Of a stretch of DNA of 64,000 bases, positions 11,901 to 25,327 are shown piece after piece. The stretch lies in assembly GCF_012273895.1 (NCBI RefSeq), contig NC_052114.1, positions 2,976,001-3,040,000 of the forward strand. Reading direction: 5' to 3'. Each line of letters starts with the position of its first letter. Position 1 is the first letter of the stretch. This stretch comes from Zerene cesonia. Lineage: Eukaryota > Arthropoda > Insecta > Lepidoptera > Pieridae. Under the pieces are notes generated by a model that ran no database searches, had not been told where the DNA came from, and saw only the letters and a list, made by a program, of their open reading frames with translations. The position numbers and the translations under genes are program-made.

Positions 11901-14900
11901 CTATATATTAACTGAAAAGATGTTAGTCTCGCCGATTACACCAAAAGAATGGTAATTGCTATTTCGACAAATCTTCTTCATAGTTTTTATTTAATAATGT
12001 ACCTGAATTATAGTGTTTGATCTATTTTTTCAATCCACATTCCGAAAACCAAGTAGATTCTCAATTCGAGTGTTTTCTTAGCTTCGACACTCGATAACTC
12101 CCTTCACGGTTTACAAATTGACGTGATTCTTTTTGTGTTTGGTAGAGAATTGTTGTCATTTGGTCCCATTTTAGAATTTGGTGTGATTCCTCTACTTTAG
12201 AAATGTCTATGACCTTTTTTAGGAAACAATTATTTTATTATAGATCAAAGTCTCAATAAATAAATAACCTGAAATTCTGAAATATGTATCTTCGAATAGA
12301 AGCAAAGCACTGAACCATTTACGTCACGCTTCGTGAAATGTGACGAAAACATTTTAATACTCAACATATTATTAGGTTTCGTAAAAATATAGAAATAATA
12401 TGAGTAGGATGCTCTCGACAGCCGCCACTACAATAATATGGTCTACTGCATTTGATATAAAGTTAGCGTTCCCGACGACGCTCTGCTGTGATTTCACTTA
12501 TATCACTTATTTAATGGATTTATGCTAGGAGTCTGACAATACAATCAACTGGGATTATTAGAGCAAAATCATATTTGATATTAACAAAATTTTACCTATA
12601 TTACATGCCAATGTAGTTACCTATATGGGGACCATACACCCACACAAATTTCTTAGGTATCATTTACTTTTCAACTAACGTAATTTAATAAATCCGATAT
12701 AACGTTTTTCAAAAAACTGCAATGCTCTTCTTCGTATCTTTTTTTGAACGCAACAGATTCTTAGACGTTACTGTTGTTTACTATTACAAGATATTATCTC
12801 CACTCGTACCATATAAAAGCGTATTTTTCTTCAAAATTTATTGATGAACTTCACATGACACAGGCTACCCATTTCATAAGCATACTTTAAATAATTTTTT
12901 ATATATAATAATACTTTAAATTCTCCCGAAAGCTGGTCTCTTGTTAAAAAGCCCAATTCCAAATAGTTTAAGTAATGACAAACTGCACTTAGCTAATACT
13001 TGGACGTAAAACCCTCTGGTCTTTACACCCTCTTTCTATCCTGAGTATACACCTGTGACTCATAAAAAATCGACTACATTAGCTGTAAGCGATACGTGTG
13101 TTTTCCAAAACAGTCACGATTTAAATAAAATTATTGGTCTGATCTTTTTTTAAGAAGATGTAGTAAGTCTCTAGTGGATGTACTCATGTGAATTTGTATA
13201 ACTTTAAAACAACATTACTACGTTTGCTTTCTTAGTAGTGTAAGCAGTTATAAGGTTATTTAATGATTTGATAGAAATAAAATTATTTAGATTTTAACAA
13301 ATACATAATACTTATTACACACATTATAAGAATAATGTTTTTATCTTTCTATTTCCTGTTTATTTAAACTTTAGTTATTTACTCCGAACAAAATTACATT
13401 ATGTCCCATCGCCACTTATGTTTGACTATAATGTAAATTCACTATAATTCGGTAACTATAATCCATAAGATGCGGAATATTGTGTCTGATTTTATACGAT
13501 GATTTGATAGTTTAATAATTAACTTGGAAATTATTCTCGTACTTGGACCTTAACTCCAAGAAATCGTTTCATTATCGAACATTTTCTTTATAAGTAAATG
13601 CAAAGCAAATGCGTAGAATAAAGGACTGTGCTGGCATATTCAGATAAAATTGCTTAACTTTCCAGGCTAATCTATTTCTATATTTAATTCCAATCAAATG
13701 CATACAGCCGCAACTTGGATACAAACCTTGAAATTTATAATTATAACAGTGTTGTCTGTTTCCTAGAAATCACAATTTTTTTGTATACATTGCCTCATTT
13801 GTTTCCCAACAAATGTATCAAGTGAAGAAATTAATGAAGCTTATATATGATACGCAGGTATCAATATAGGAACGTATACCAGCAATAAATACTTACATCG
13901 TAATCGTTTCACCGACCGGTAATAGACCTTAATAAAACGTATAGATTCGTAAGTATTGAATGTTAGGGTCGTATTATAAATCAAATTGGTAGTAAATTTT
14001 ATTGTGGGATCGTAAATACAGTTTACAAATTATATAATAATAGCCTCACTTAGCCGAGATGGTTATTACATATCGATGTTTTATAGGCTGTAAGCGGTTA
14101 AAATAGTTTTGATGTACGTTGGCATAGGTGGCTGCACTTTTTGTGTGTCTATAAAAAAGTGTAGTTTTTACGTCAACTGTACATTATTTAAAAGGCTTAT
14201 TAGATTTATCGAATTTCGAACAAATATGGAAATATGCTATGAGCGAAAAAATAATTCGCTTATTTAATTTATTTTCCAAGAATATTAACCTATAACCTAA
14301 AATAACAGACGTAATTTTTCCAACGTTAGATCACTGGAGGCCCGCAGGGGGACATGAGATATTAATATTTTGATTTTCACGTACGCGGCAGGGAACCCTA
14401 GATCGGAGTGAATTTAAAGCATACCTTGACCCGGGGTCGGATTACTCGAGGAATATGCGATCAACAGGAGATACATCTGATGTTGATGATATTGAATTAA
14501 ATGAAGTATGTATGAAGTTTACAAAATTACCGGTATGTTGGAGTTTGTTTGTTTGTAAGTGTATATCCATTTTAAAAAATAACGATTTAGTTTTTTATAA
14601 TTGTTTTTTATCGTACCAACTAATTTGGAATTTTGTTTATAAGTTTCATATCATGTTTTATTCTTTTGGTTCGTTTACCAATTTAATACAAGGCAACTTC
14701 CCTTTTCAGTGTCAGGTTGCAGTAACATTAAGAATTTGGAAACGTAATAAAGCAGACGACCATGGAGCATAACGAACTCTCGCCTGAAATACATATACTC
14801 ACTATATTCGTCTATATTTCTAGTTAGTCTAGTTTATTATGAAGGCAGTGAAAGAGACCCGTCACCTAAAGGACAATAAGCATTCGATATAATTAATTGT

Positions 14901-15927
14901 CACAGTTCCAAATGTTAGTGAAGGACGAGTAATTATGATGAATTATAGAAATGTTTCTTAAACATTTATGCTGTGTATTTACTATAGGCTTTGAAATCTA
15001 ACGTCCGAAGCCATGGAAAAGTACAAGGTAAATTGTAAGAAGTTTGTAATTATATTAAATTTATATACATTAATAATATGCATATACAGAGACGATTTGA
15101 AAAAGTAAGTAGTTTTATAACTGAGATACTAATTAAAGCCTTTCAACTATCGTTATCTTGTCAGTATGTAGGTGTGGGCTTCATTTTATTTATAACTAGG
15201 TAAGGTATTATCACTTCGCCTATTGGAAAGCGAATAGCGAGGTCTACAATGGAGAATGCTTACCTAATAAAAGTATGTTATAATGACAATAGATATTCAT
15301 TTATTCGTTGCTATTTGATTTGATGTGACGTAAACATTGGCCTGAAATATGCGAATAAACTGTAGCAGGCGAAATGTATTTGCTACATTTCCAGTCAGAA
15401 TTGAATTAAGCGTGAAAAATATCGGGTTTTTTACTAAAAAAATACAGCTATTAATGCCAGAAGCTATCCAGTTAACTAGTTTAATGCAGATGGACGCTTT
15501 TTGCCCGGACTCACTTTGGGAATATTTTATGTTAAGACGATCTAATACTTAACTTCGCGACTGGAATTTAAATAATGATAAATATATACATAGTTGCAAA
15601 GGCACCTGCCTGTATTTAAGTGTATAAGAGCAAGTAATTATTGCAATGACCAACATTATTTAGAACAGATCAACGTTACATTATTAATGCGTATCGAACA
15701 TAGTATAATAAAGTTTTTTTAAATCATGATTACTATTTGTAAATTAGGCTAGTAAAGCTACAAAAAGGGTCATAGTATAGAGACCGAACTGAAATATAAA
15801 TACCTGCATAACTCATAATAAACTATGAAACAAAAATAAGAAGATACCTTTCATTAAATATATTGTTTATAAGTATCCATAATATACATCGAAAATTTTA
15901 TAAGGTTGCAGTTAAATTATTACAATT
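11901..15927. other. Long non-coding stretch
   Basis: There is no exon or intact repeat. A GC-richer patch at about 14335-14455 (CACTGGAGGCCCGCAGGGGG, CTTGACCCGGGGTCGGATTA) is unassigned and precedes a 105-codon frame at 14455-14772, which has no domain or splice support. The frame at 15349-15552 is likewise unsupported. Confidence 0.4.
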
Positions 15928-16112
15928 CTAGTGTAGCCCGCCGCTTTACTCGTGTGATTACCGGACTTAATGTAGTCTATGTACTTATTCAGTCTACAAT
16001 ATATCCCTATGTCAAATTTCACGCAGATCCGATAAGGCGTTTTTGCGTGAAAGAGTAACACACGTCCCTTCGTATTAACAAACTTTCACCTTAATAATGT
16101 AAGCTGGATTTT
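15928..16112 (-). mobile_element. Helitron-like relic, Lep1-like, minus
   Basis: On the minus strand the 5' side retains GGTGAAAGTTTGTTAATACG, a diverged form of the ATGCGAAAGTTTGTAAGGATG motif. The middle carries CTCTTTCACGCAAAAACGCC and the 3' side AGCGGCGGGCTACACTAG. It is old and diverged from the copies at 29365 and 41249. Confidence 0.5.
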
Positions 16113-16365
16113 TATTTATTTAAACTTGTGCATATTAATATTTACCAGATGGAGATGCAGAGCCTCGGCTCGCAATATAAAATGTTACATTTGCACACTG
16201 CGTAAGAGCTAGGTAAACTACAAAGCACTATAGTTCTCTTATTTTGAGGCTATGAACTATGAAGCTGGAACGTACTCCCAACAGGTATTATGAAGGTAGT
16301 GTTAGTTATATGACACATATATATTTTTACAACATATTATATATTATTATAATTCATTATATTAT
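16113..16365. other. Non-coding spacer
   Basis: Nothing is recognisable in this stretch. Confidence 0.4.
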
Positions 16366-16425
16366 TAACCCGACGTTTGGAACACTTTACAGCGAGCGTG
16401 GTCACGGGGAGACTCCCCTCCCCTT
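16366..16425. repeat. GC-rich interspersed repeat fragment
   Basis: CCCGACGTTTGGAACACTTT followed by ACAGCGAGCGTGGTCACGGG is a short GC-rich motif that I recall as recurrent in lepidopteran genomes. The element class is unknown. Its abrupt GC contrast with its surroundings supports a transposed fragment. Confidence 0.4.
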
Positions 16426-16529
16426 AAAAAGTTTTTAATTTCTAAATGTATAAAACTCGCGTAAAATCAAACACAAGAAAATACTAATAAATTGATTTCT
16501 CAATTAATATGCGCATGTGAATAACATCA

Positions 16530-16710
16530 CCAGTGATCGAAACGGTGAAGGAAAACATCGTGGGGAAATCTACATGTCCGTGAATTAAAAAGTTCGACGA
16601 CATGTATCATCTGCCAACCCGCACTTGGCCAGCGTGGTGGATTATGGCCTGAACCCTCATAGGAGGCCTGTGTCCTAGTAGTGGGAAAATATATGGGCTA
16701 ATGGCGATGA
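16530..16710 (+). repeat. Non-LTR retroposon 3' fragment
   Basis: GTGAAGGAAAACATCGTGGG, CCAACCCGCACTTGGCCAGC and GTGGTGGATTATGGCCTGAA make up a very common lepidopteran retroposon segment (from memory, usually followed by an ATG-repeat tail). Here the tail is degraded. Part of the same segment occurs in reverse at 38386-38434 inside a Helitron-like relic. Confidence 0.6.
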
Positions 16711-17432
16711 GGAATACGGATAAAGCAATATCGTAATTTTATAACATTATTATGTATAAACGAATCAGAGAATATCAAAAGCTATGCTATTTGGAATCCT
16801 TATCCTTATCCCTACCATTTCTATTCCATTCCTTTATCCTCCTCATGAACGAATTCAATAAATACATGTGAACATACTTTGTAACATATTTAAATTGACA
16901 TAATATCTAAGAGAAAAAAATGCTTTTAAAAATTTTATTAGACAATTACAGTAACCGTAATGATAATTTTTTTCAACATTTCGTATTAGATTAAATAATA
17001 ATTTCGCAGTATGTATGCCCGAGTATGATATTATAACGAATAACAATGGTAATCTTATTATTCATGTGTACTAAAGTGTAAATTGACATAAAATCTATGC
17101 AAATTTCATAATGTTCTCGACAATTCGTTGGCATATTGTTATTATACAAATACGTGAACAATGTTGGATTTAAAACAATAAGGAATAATTTGAATAACTA
17201 CAATCTAACTTAAATCACAACTAAGGATTTTTTAATGTTTAAAAAAATAGAAAGAAAGAAAAGAAACACTCATTAAAAACAGCACACGACACGTGTACAA
17301 TTTTTATGTATCGAGTAACCTCACGGTCTTTCGCAGCGGATAACTGAAATACCGTGAAATACGCCACTTTAAAGTTGAAAAGTAAAAATGTTTGAAGTCA
17401 ATGAATTTTTCGATTCGTATATAAAAATGTTT
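16711..17432. other. Non-coding DNA
   Basis: A degraded pyrimidine-rich piece at 16790-16850 may be a repeat A remnant. Nothing else is recognisable. The palindromic ACACGTGT near 17291 is too short to interpret. Confidence 0.4.
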
Positions 17433-17546
17433 CAAATTGTAGCCTCGGGCAGGTGACGGGATTACACGGAAAGCATTTTAACCGCGCGCGTGCGTTGCGG
17501 CCGCTCCGGCCCGTCGCCGCGTCGCTGACAAATGCCCCACAATTTG
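17433..17546. other. CpG-dense island bounded by inverted repeats
   Basis: A very GC- and CpG-rich core (CCGCGCGCGTGCGTTGCGGC, then CGCTCCGGCCCGTCGCCGCG) sits in AT-rich DNA. It is bounded by an 8-bp inverted pair, CAAATTGT at 17433-17440 and ACAATTTG at 17539-17546. It could be a regulatory island, an untranslated exon or a captured foreign fragment. Minus-strand frames of 60-94 codons overlap it, but no good splice sites frame them. Confidence 0.35.
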
Positions 17547-19129
17547 GATAAATGTGCGTTTTTAATAACTTCCGATACATATTCTATATGTAGTTTGAGG
17601 TTTATTATTTTATCGCAAACATATGTTTTTTGAAACAACGATAACATACTGGGATGGTTGACAGACGTGGATTTTCTATAACTCATTACTTGTAAGTAAA
17701 CATTCAACATAATAAATATAAGCATTTCAGGATGTCTAATATACATGTACTCATAATAGGGGAACTTGCTACTTACTTAAACTTACTGTACTTTTACTTG
17801 CTGCTTACTTACTCAAAGTTTTTACTCTAAACATAAAAGAATCTAAGAGTTCCTACCTATAACCTAAGGAACAAATACGCACTAAGCCATGTTAATCTAT
17901 ATAAATGCGACTTGTCAATATCAATAAAATGTATGCTGTGTTACCAACAATGCACCTTAATAACACTGCATAAGAGCTACAATGTAGGAAACGGGACGAA
18001 ACTAGCTTTGTCGACACTAATATCCTAAATCCTTACAAATCGTGCCCGTCCCTAATCAAGTAAAGACAACAGGATGACGTGTTTATTTAGCTACCGTATT
18101 TATACATATATGCGGTGGGATTTAAGCTCCACTAGAAATAGTGTAACCACGGACATATGTAAGTGTTCGATGCAACGAAACCATTAACAATAATCCTTTG
18201 TAAAAACCAGTGATATATTGCGTTGGGGCGCAGCGACCGTATGTGAGCAGTTGAGGGTTGCTTTTCGTTTGATTGCCACATATTTTGGCTGGCATGTCGT
18301 TTATAAAGATTTGAAAATTGCTACCGCGTTGAATTAAACAGGCAATTAATTATGAGATCCGGTAACTGAAATTTTCAGTTATTAAAACGTATTAAAAACA
18401 TATTGAGTGTGTGATGCGTTAACACAGTTCCTATAGTTTATTTAAATCATGTGAAGTGATAATTATTGGAAGAGTTGAGTAACTTTCTTCGACTATTTAG
18501 GACGATATATATTTTGGGTGGATTATTTTTAGAATTGTCTCTATTTTAGAAGTGGCGCTAGTCCATAGACGGAATCACGTCTATTTTAATTTAACCTGCT
18601 ATAAGCTTTTATTGCTAACTAAATACATATCTCAATCAGCAACTCGTCGTTTGAATAGTCTGCTATATTCCGAAATTCTAATAGCATTGAAATATTCCTT
18701 GTTAATATGGAAGTGTGATCGTAATGCATATAGCCTTCGGCTTGTAACCCGCACCGCCGTAGTTAATCCGCGCGGCTGGCTCTCACTGCAATTTCACATT
18801 GTAAATTAATCCTTGGCTTTGTTTAATGCTTTATTTTCTGAGAAAAAAGCTTTTGAACTTGCAGTCGTTGTAAATATGCTCGGCTTTCGCGATTGCACTG
18901 GTGTTATCCTTTTTCAGAACTGTATGGATGTTTTTGAAAATGGAAGGGATTTTTTATTAAATTTAACTTATATTTTTATTATTAAACGATATTATGAAGT
19001 TAGGACATTTATTTACTAAAAAGAAAGTAAGTGGAATTCTTAATAAACTCAAGATGTAGTTTGAGTGTGCTATTTGATCTTAGAGAGTGTTTCAATCGTA
19101 AAATGAGGTTCGGAACTTAATGGAATTGT
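17547..19129. other. Non-coding DNA
   Basis: A cluster of TACTT-type repeats lies at about 17768-17815. Open frames at 18552-18809 and 18813-19019 have no support beyond length. Confidence 0.4.
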
Positions 19130-19292
19130 AGTTTATATACTTCTGGACTATAAATACCGATTTATATATTTGTAATGTTTTCACACATAAACTGCTGGAT
19201 CCAGTTGAAAAAAATGTTGACCATTAGAAAGCTGCAACTTTGCTAAGTGACATAGGAAATGTAATACGAGCAAGGCCCGGGCGACCAGCTAG
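19130..19292 (+). mobile_element. Helitron-like relic, family B, plus
   Basis: It contains ACACATAAACTGCTGGATCC, AAAGCTGCAACTTTGCTAAG, TGACATAGG, and the end CCGGGCGACCAGCTAG followed by T. It is the counterpart, in the opposite orientation, of 7060-7209. Confidence 0.55.
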
Positions 19293-19804
19293 TTATTTAT
19301 ATAAATAATTAAGTGCACTAAGGAAGCAAATATTTTTTTATAAAATTGCCACGCTAAGCCTTAATTTAGATTACAATGTTTTCTCATACCGACGGGCTTG
19401 GCTAATGTGGTTATTAAATAATTTAATAAAATACTTAAGTACATTTAAATGAGTCGCGTGATATTGGTGGTGTGACATCGCGTGGAGTTCACTGCACGTG
19501 GGGTTTATTACTTTCAGCCACTGAAAGCACTAATTTACTAACATTTTAGCCTTAAAACCTGAATAAATTAGAAATGTGAAGTGTTACAGAATTTTATGGT
19601 AAAAGAAATGTTATAGGTATATATTTGTGAATTATTGTTTTATATATAATAGAGGATATAAAAGAGAACATTTATTAGAATTTTCTATTTAAATATATAA
19701 AACCACTTTCAACTTTTAATTAACTTTTAACATTGAAATGATACTAAACAAATAGGATAGGAGATAAGATAATTAATAGCAAATTTTTCAAGTATAAAAA
19801 TATA

Positions 19805-19880
19805 TATAAAATAGCGGTCCGACCCGGCGTCGCTTGTGATACACATATAGCCTGTAGGACTCAGGGATCAAGTACATAAT
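19805..19880 (-). mobile_element. Helitron-like 3'-end fragment, family B
   Basis: GCGGTCCGACCCGGCGTCGC and ATATAGCCTGTAGGACTCAG correspond to the 3' portion of family B, in minus orientation. The CTAG terminus is lost. Confidence 0.45.
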
Positions 19881-22837
19881 CAATGATCAAATAACATTAA
19901 AATGAGTCCAACTTTTTATATTTAGTTTTGATATATAGATATTACTTACAGAAAACTATAAAAATTTATTAAACTAAGCAAGTTTATATCGGAGACTAAA
20001 ATACCCCATAATGTCATTTAATATCAACAACTTCGCTATCCACTGAACCTATCAAATTGCTACAATACATCAGTTTAGCGCCCGCTCCCCTCTTGGTACA
20101 ACTTTTACCCCTTTTCTCTTAGAAGATGAACGTCCAATGGTCCACTTACTTTATTAAAATTAATTTTTAACAAGCATATATACGTAACATATTGTATGTC
20201 ATTGTAATGACTCTAAAATGATATCAGTTTTGACTAGACTTGCATCTGGCACTAGGTTTAATAGATCTAAACATCTCAGAGATTGAGTTTATTTCAAAAC
20301 ATAAGCAGAAGCTTTCTGAAATTAAAATAAAACAGGTTCATCCACTAGCAGCTAGATGTCATAGACACAAACACATATTATTATTTATATTACATTGTTC
20401 TATGCTTATATCACAAAATAACAATAAAAACAACGATTTATAAAAATATACGTTACATTATATGCTAATGTATGTTATAAGCCACTTATTTGAATTGGTT
20501 AAAAATATCCTGACAATACGTCACCAATAATTAAAACCGATTACAAGACGCACTTATTCTAAAATTAAATTTAATATCTATCCCCAGCATTTAGTGGGCA
20601 ATTAGCGACGACGCCGCATATAACATAAACTCCCAAATAAACCACGGGCTATGACGTTGGAATCAGCCGGAGTGTATCATCCATTGTGACTAATTTTATT
20701 TATGGCGGCCCCAAACACATTTATTACCGCGAAAGAGCCGAACCAATAAAACCACTGAATCAAAGAGAAAAACTGCTTGCCCTATAAATATTTTATTTTG
20801 GATAGTGAGAAGTAGGGTGGATATGCGTTACGGGTTGAGTAGTACTTCATGTAATTCGCGGAGGGTTGCGTAATTTATTCCTGTATTTGTTTGTGTAGAA
20901 GGAGCTGACCCACCCCATACGGTTTAGACTACCCCCTTAACCCTTTTAATTCGAAAGCCTATGCAAAATATTTTTGAAGCTTTCTAACAATTTATAAATG
21001 GATAAATTCATATGCTATAAATACAGAAAGAAAAAAATTTCCGTTCCTCGCGGGAATTACATAAGTGTTTCAATGTAGTGTATAAAAAGTGTTCAATCAA
21101 AACTTAAAACTTATTCATACTCCTTTTACAGTATGCTCGTGGATTACGGTTTAACCAAGTTTCACGAATAAACAGTACGGAGTTTACGACGCACATGCAA
21201 ATTTTGTACCAACACGTACTTTATAGCAGATCGTGACTCAGCGTGACTTGATATCGACGACAATCAATAGCTATATGTTATACGACACGAAGAAATATAT
21301 GAAACACAAAACATTTATCATGGAAATAAATTTTTTCGAAACATTTCATGTAAACGTACTTTTTACTGCATTTTTTTATTTATCATATTCAACTATACAT
21401 AGATTTTTATGTCAAAACTAAATGTTATTGAATATTTTACACCAGGTAAAATTTAAATAACATTTTTTTTGGTTACATTTATTTCAATTCGATTTCAGCA
21501 AGACTGCCAAACAAAATCCATTTATGTTTGACTTCTGGGAAGTAAAATAATGCAGAAAGCGAAAATTATTAGTACAAAGAAAATTAATTTATATGAACGT
21601 TCAATGCTTTTTGTCCTTCGTGGTATCCCTATTCCGAGAGCTGGCGAACTTTTACTAATGTTTAGTCAAATGGACTCTTGAGAAATCAAACACACGATTT
21701 AGTGCTTTATCCTAAGGGAGTTAAGTGTATATTTCTGTAGTTAACTTTACTGGCTATAAGTCTGTCTGCACTTCATGCATATGGAACGCTTAGGTCATAG
21801 AATAAATACGAAAATGTATGAGAACTAGACTTTTAAAGTATGTACTCATATAAGAGTCGAGAATTAGAACAGACCGTTCATAAATCTTTATTTTTAATGG
21901 GTGTACAATGTCGTATAACGAATGTGTATTTCAGAACAATGTATCTAATAAAGGTATAGGACAAGACTGTCTTTAAAATATTCGAAAGGATTTGAATTAA
22001 TTTATGGATATTTTAAGTGTGGTTTGATGGGTTACAATTTTTATATGAAAAACATTGACAGACGATGACAGGAATTAAGAAAGATTGAAAGCATTTAAAA
22101 AACGTTTTGCGTATGTCAAACTCGCGTACACAATGTGACTGAAAACATCACGGGTCATCTCGAAATGTGGATAAAATTCACTTTTAAAGCCATATATACA
22201 TACATACATAAAAAATAATGTATGCCCAAAGCATATATTCATATTAATATTACTAAGATGTTATTGAAAATCATGTAGGAATTTTTCGCAATTATTTTTC
22301 GCCTCAAAGCTTTTCAAGGAACGTATGTTATTTTGTTTGTGAACCTTCACATATTATATTTATATTGAGCAAGAATCCGCCCTCAAATCGTCAGATGTAG
22401 ATCAAATTTAAACGGACTACACGTAAGGCAACCACAGTCAAACTGTCAGAACTAGACCCAATTTAAATGGACTAAAGATATACAGGCTTTCGAACAGTAA
22501 AGAATCATCAAAATCGGTTAACCCAGTCGAAATTTCGTAACAAATAAAATACAGTCGAAACCTCCTCCTGTTTTGAAGTGGATAATTTAGCACTATATTT
22601 ACATTTAGTCAGGACATTATTATTTATTCATCACTGTAACCAAACTTGGGCTGGTGGACGTCAAGTGATAGCGATATTTTTGCGTCTGAGACACGAATAC
22701 TTTAATCGAGTCACGTATCAGCACTCGGAGGGTGGTTCTTGTATACCTATGAAAATTCTCTAAAAATTACCTAAACATTTATTTGCCAGTGATTATGGAA
22801 TAAACGCTTCAATAATAATAGTTTATTTGTTGTAGAA
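19881..22837. other. Long non-coding stretch
   Basis: No gene is visible. A region of balanced composition at about 20590-20930 contains homeodomain-like TTTATGGC and TTTATTACC motifs and no known repeat. It is a candidate conserved non-coding element only. CATACATACATA at about 22198-22210 is a short simple repeat. Confidence 0.35.
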
Positions 22838-22905
22838 AAGCAGCTCTCAGGTGAGGACCTTGACTATAAAAAGTCGTAGGTTCGAGACCAGGCGAGCGGG
22901 AGGAA
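22838..22905 (+). repeat. tRNA-derived SINE head (diverged)
   Basis: GGTTCGAGACC at 22879-22889 matches the internal Pol III B box (GGTTCGANTCC) with one change. It is preceded by a short GACT/AGTC anticodon-stem-like pair and a weak A-box region (CTCAGGTGAGGACC). The fold is degraded, so this is a SINE remnant rather than a functional tRNA gene. No clear target duplication was found. Confidence 0.45.
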
Positions 22906-22969
22906 ATAGATTGCTTTATCAATTATTGTAAAAGTAAATGATTTTATTCAAGTATATATACAGATAACA

Positions 22970-23087
22970 GCCTCCCTCAATAAATTTTCTGTTCATCACA
23001 AACATAATGTTTCAATTCGGGTGGAAGCTTCTGAGATAAGCGCGTACAAACACACAAACTGTCCATCTTTATATTATTAGTATAGAC
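22970..23087 (-). mobile_element. Helitron-like relic, family E
   Basis: On the minus strand it begins near CTATACTAATAATATAAAGA and contains the ACGCGCTTATCTCAGAAGC segment shared with 11733-11900. The 3' end is lost. Confidence 0.45.
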
Positions 23088-23728
23088 AGTGTTTATATCA
23101 TTAATATTATAATCACATTTATTTATTCTCTAAAAATTACAGAAATCCATTAATTTTAGTTAATGCAAGTGACTTATTTATATGGATTGAAATATAATAT
23201 ATGCTACGTCTGTTTATACGATTGTAATACCTACCCAGCTTGGAAATAAGAAGTATAAAAACATAACTGTTACAGCATGACGCAGTTGTACATCAAAAAA
23301 CAAAAGAAATGTGCGCGTCATCGTGAAATATTTTTCTATTGAACACACATAAGCGTAAAACAAGCCAATATTATTTCGCGAATTCAACAATGACTACGCA
23401 GAAAGCTGCCGAAAAACACAAATCATTGCTCTAACAAATACCCGCGCTAAGTTATGAGGGTGTAGCGAATGTTCCCACTGTAAATACCACTCATCCGTTC
23501 TCCGTTAAATAGATTAGAAGCTTGTCCGATAATTAGTGGTACCTACATGTGAAAATTTAATAACCTCGCAAACGCGCCATCGTGCGAGGTGATAGAAACA
23601 AATACTTGTACACGGCCTCGCAAATGCAGTAGATATTATGATAATTTCAAATTATCATCATTTTATGGTTGTTTTCATCTGGTGGTTGAAGTTTAAACTA
23701 TTTTCTCTGAGTTGATAACTAAAACCTT
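23088..23728. other. Non-coding DNA with one GC-rich hairpin
   Basis: ACCTCGCA at 23563-23570 and TGCGAGGT at 23583-23590 form a perfect 8-bp stem with a 12-nt loop. CCTCGCAAATG recurs at about 23613. No function is assigned. Confidence 0.45.
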
Positions 23729-23876
23729 CTAGCTTTCCCCCGACTTTGTTCGCGCGTGCAAACCGGGTCACGAAAACCAAAACCGTGGTCTTATAGATAT
23801 AACAGGAAAGTTTCATCAAAATAGTCCAGTTCTTCCGTAGTTTTCGCGTGAAAGCCGGACAACAGACAGATACCAT
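23729..23876 (-). mobile_element. Helitron-like relic, minus
   Basis: The 3' terminus CTAG lies at 23729-23732, adjoining GCTTTCCCCCGACTTTGTTC on the plus strand. The body has AACTACGGAAGAACTGGAC and CTTTCACGCGAAAA on the minus strand, the usual conserved primer-like middle of these elements. The 72-codon frame at 23658-23876 is inside it. Confidence 0.5.
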
Positions 23877-24623
23877 CGAAATGTTTTTTTGGCTTGTTTA
23901 TGAGTATTTATTTGTGTTTATTCAGACTTCAGACTCTTCTACAGTTTTATTATAAAAACTAGTATATAAGTATAGGTACTTCCATACGTAACTCTAAGGT
24001 ATATTTAAGCAAATATTTAACTCGTTAATATATAGTAAATATCCAATTAATTACACTGTTAACCACAATTATTTGCAAAAACATATGTCAAATGAGATTA
24101 AGAATCCCTATAATAATTTGCATTCTAGCAAATAATGAAAAATACTTATAAAATACTACGTGATAATCAAAGTTCATTTTTAACTCGCAAACATTTGATA
24201 TTTCTGTATAAGTATAGTAGTACCTAGTAAAGTCTTACCTATATACTATTTTAAATCCCTAATAACGTTTCTTTCACAAACAGTTTTCTCATCACGCCCG
24301 ATACCTGACCAAGCATTTTCAAAGATACCTTCTGAGACATATAAGTCCATATTTAGACAATAAACGCAACGGATTCAATTCAATATTGACGAGTATCGAA
24401 GTCCTTGCGGTATCAACACGAACGCATACATTCTGAGGGTCTCATATAGTATTTGCATACCACGGCCGCTCATCAACCTAACCGCGAATGCTGACTCTGC
24501 ATTTCAATTGAAACCCCCTCATCCACTGTGTTATTTGAGCTAATACCTAAGTAGATATATATTCTGCACCTTATTGTTAAGTTTTGAAACGCTTAAAATC
24601 TATTCTTATTTATAAATATACCT
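23877..24623. other. Non-coding DNA
   Basis: Nothing definite is visible. The stretch at 24280-24530 is less AT-rich and free of recognised repeats. Confidence 0.4.
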
Positions 24624-24670
24624 GCTGGCTGTGCCTCGCGGTTTTACCCGCTGACGATAATGTTGTTTTC
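24624..24670 (-). mobile_element. Lep1-like Helitron 3'-end fragment
   Basis: CTGGCTGTGCCTCGCGGTTT followed by TACCCGC is the complement of the GCGGGTGAAACCGCGGGGC...CAGCTAG 3' end, with the terminal CTAG mutated. Confidence 0.45.
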
Positions 24671-25327
24671 ATTCGTAAATCATACATCTCAGACAGATTT
24701 TAAACTTTTTATTTTATGTCTGATATTTTTAACCATCATTTGAAGTTTTTAATAAAGCTAATGTCGTGTTTAGTCCTTAACAAGGATTATGCCTAGGTTC
24801 AAAGATGTTCTAGAATCTTCTATTGATAAAGCACTAATTATAATATTATAGCGACCATTATATGCATGAGAATATTAATAAATACAGTTTGTCGTAAAAA
24901 GGGCCATTTTAATAATTTACTTTCTTGTATAATGGTAAACGAATGATACAGTTTTATAATTTAACACATTCTTACAATATTATTGGTTTAAAAAAAGTAA
25001 TGAAATAACAAAAACCAGTCCCTAATTATCGATTACTTTTGAAGAATAAAATTTTTACTAAAACGCTATTTATGTAGCGTTCCTAAGAAACGTACATAAT
25101 ATGAAGCCAAAATCATAACCATTCTTAAGGCGCAGTGAAAACGAAGATGTTCTACGTATATATTAATAACCAGTTCCAAATTGTACCGCTTAGGTTACTA
25201 TAGGTATATGAAAGCTGCAGTCATTGCGACTGAATAAGCACTGTAATTTCAAACCAAACACGTTTATACTCTGGCCCACTGGAATCCATTAAATGTATAA
25301 TAATAGCCTAGATATAATAATCTCTGC

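Noticed and set aside
14455..14772. 105-codon frame after a GC-richer patch
   Set aside because: The residue composition (Phe, Cys, Tyr, Ile rich) looks random and no splice or domain evidence was found.
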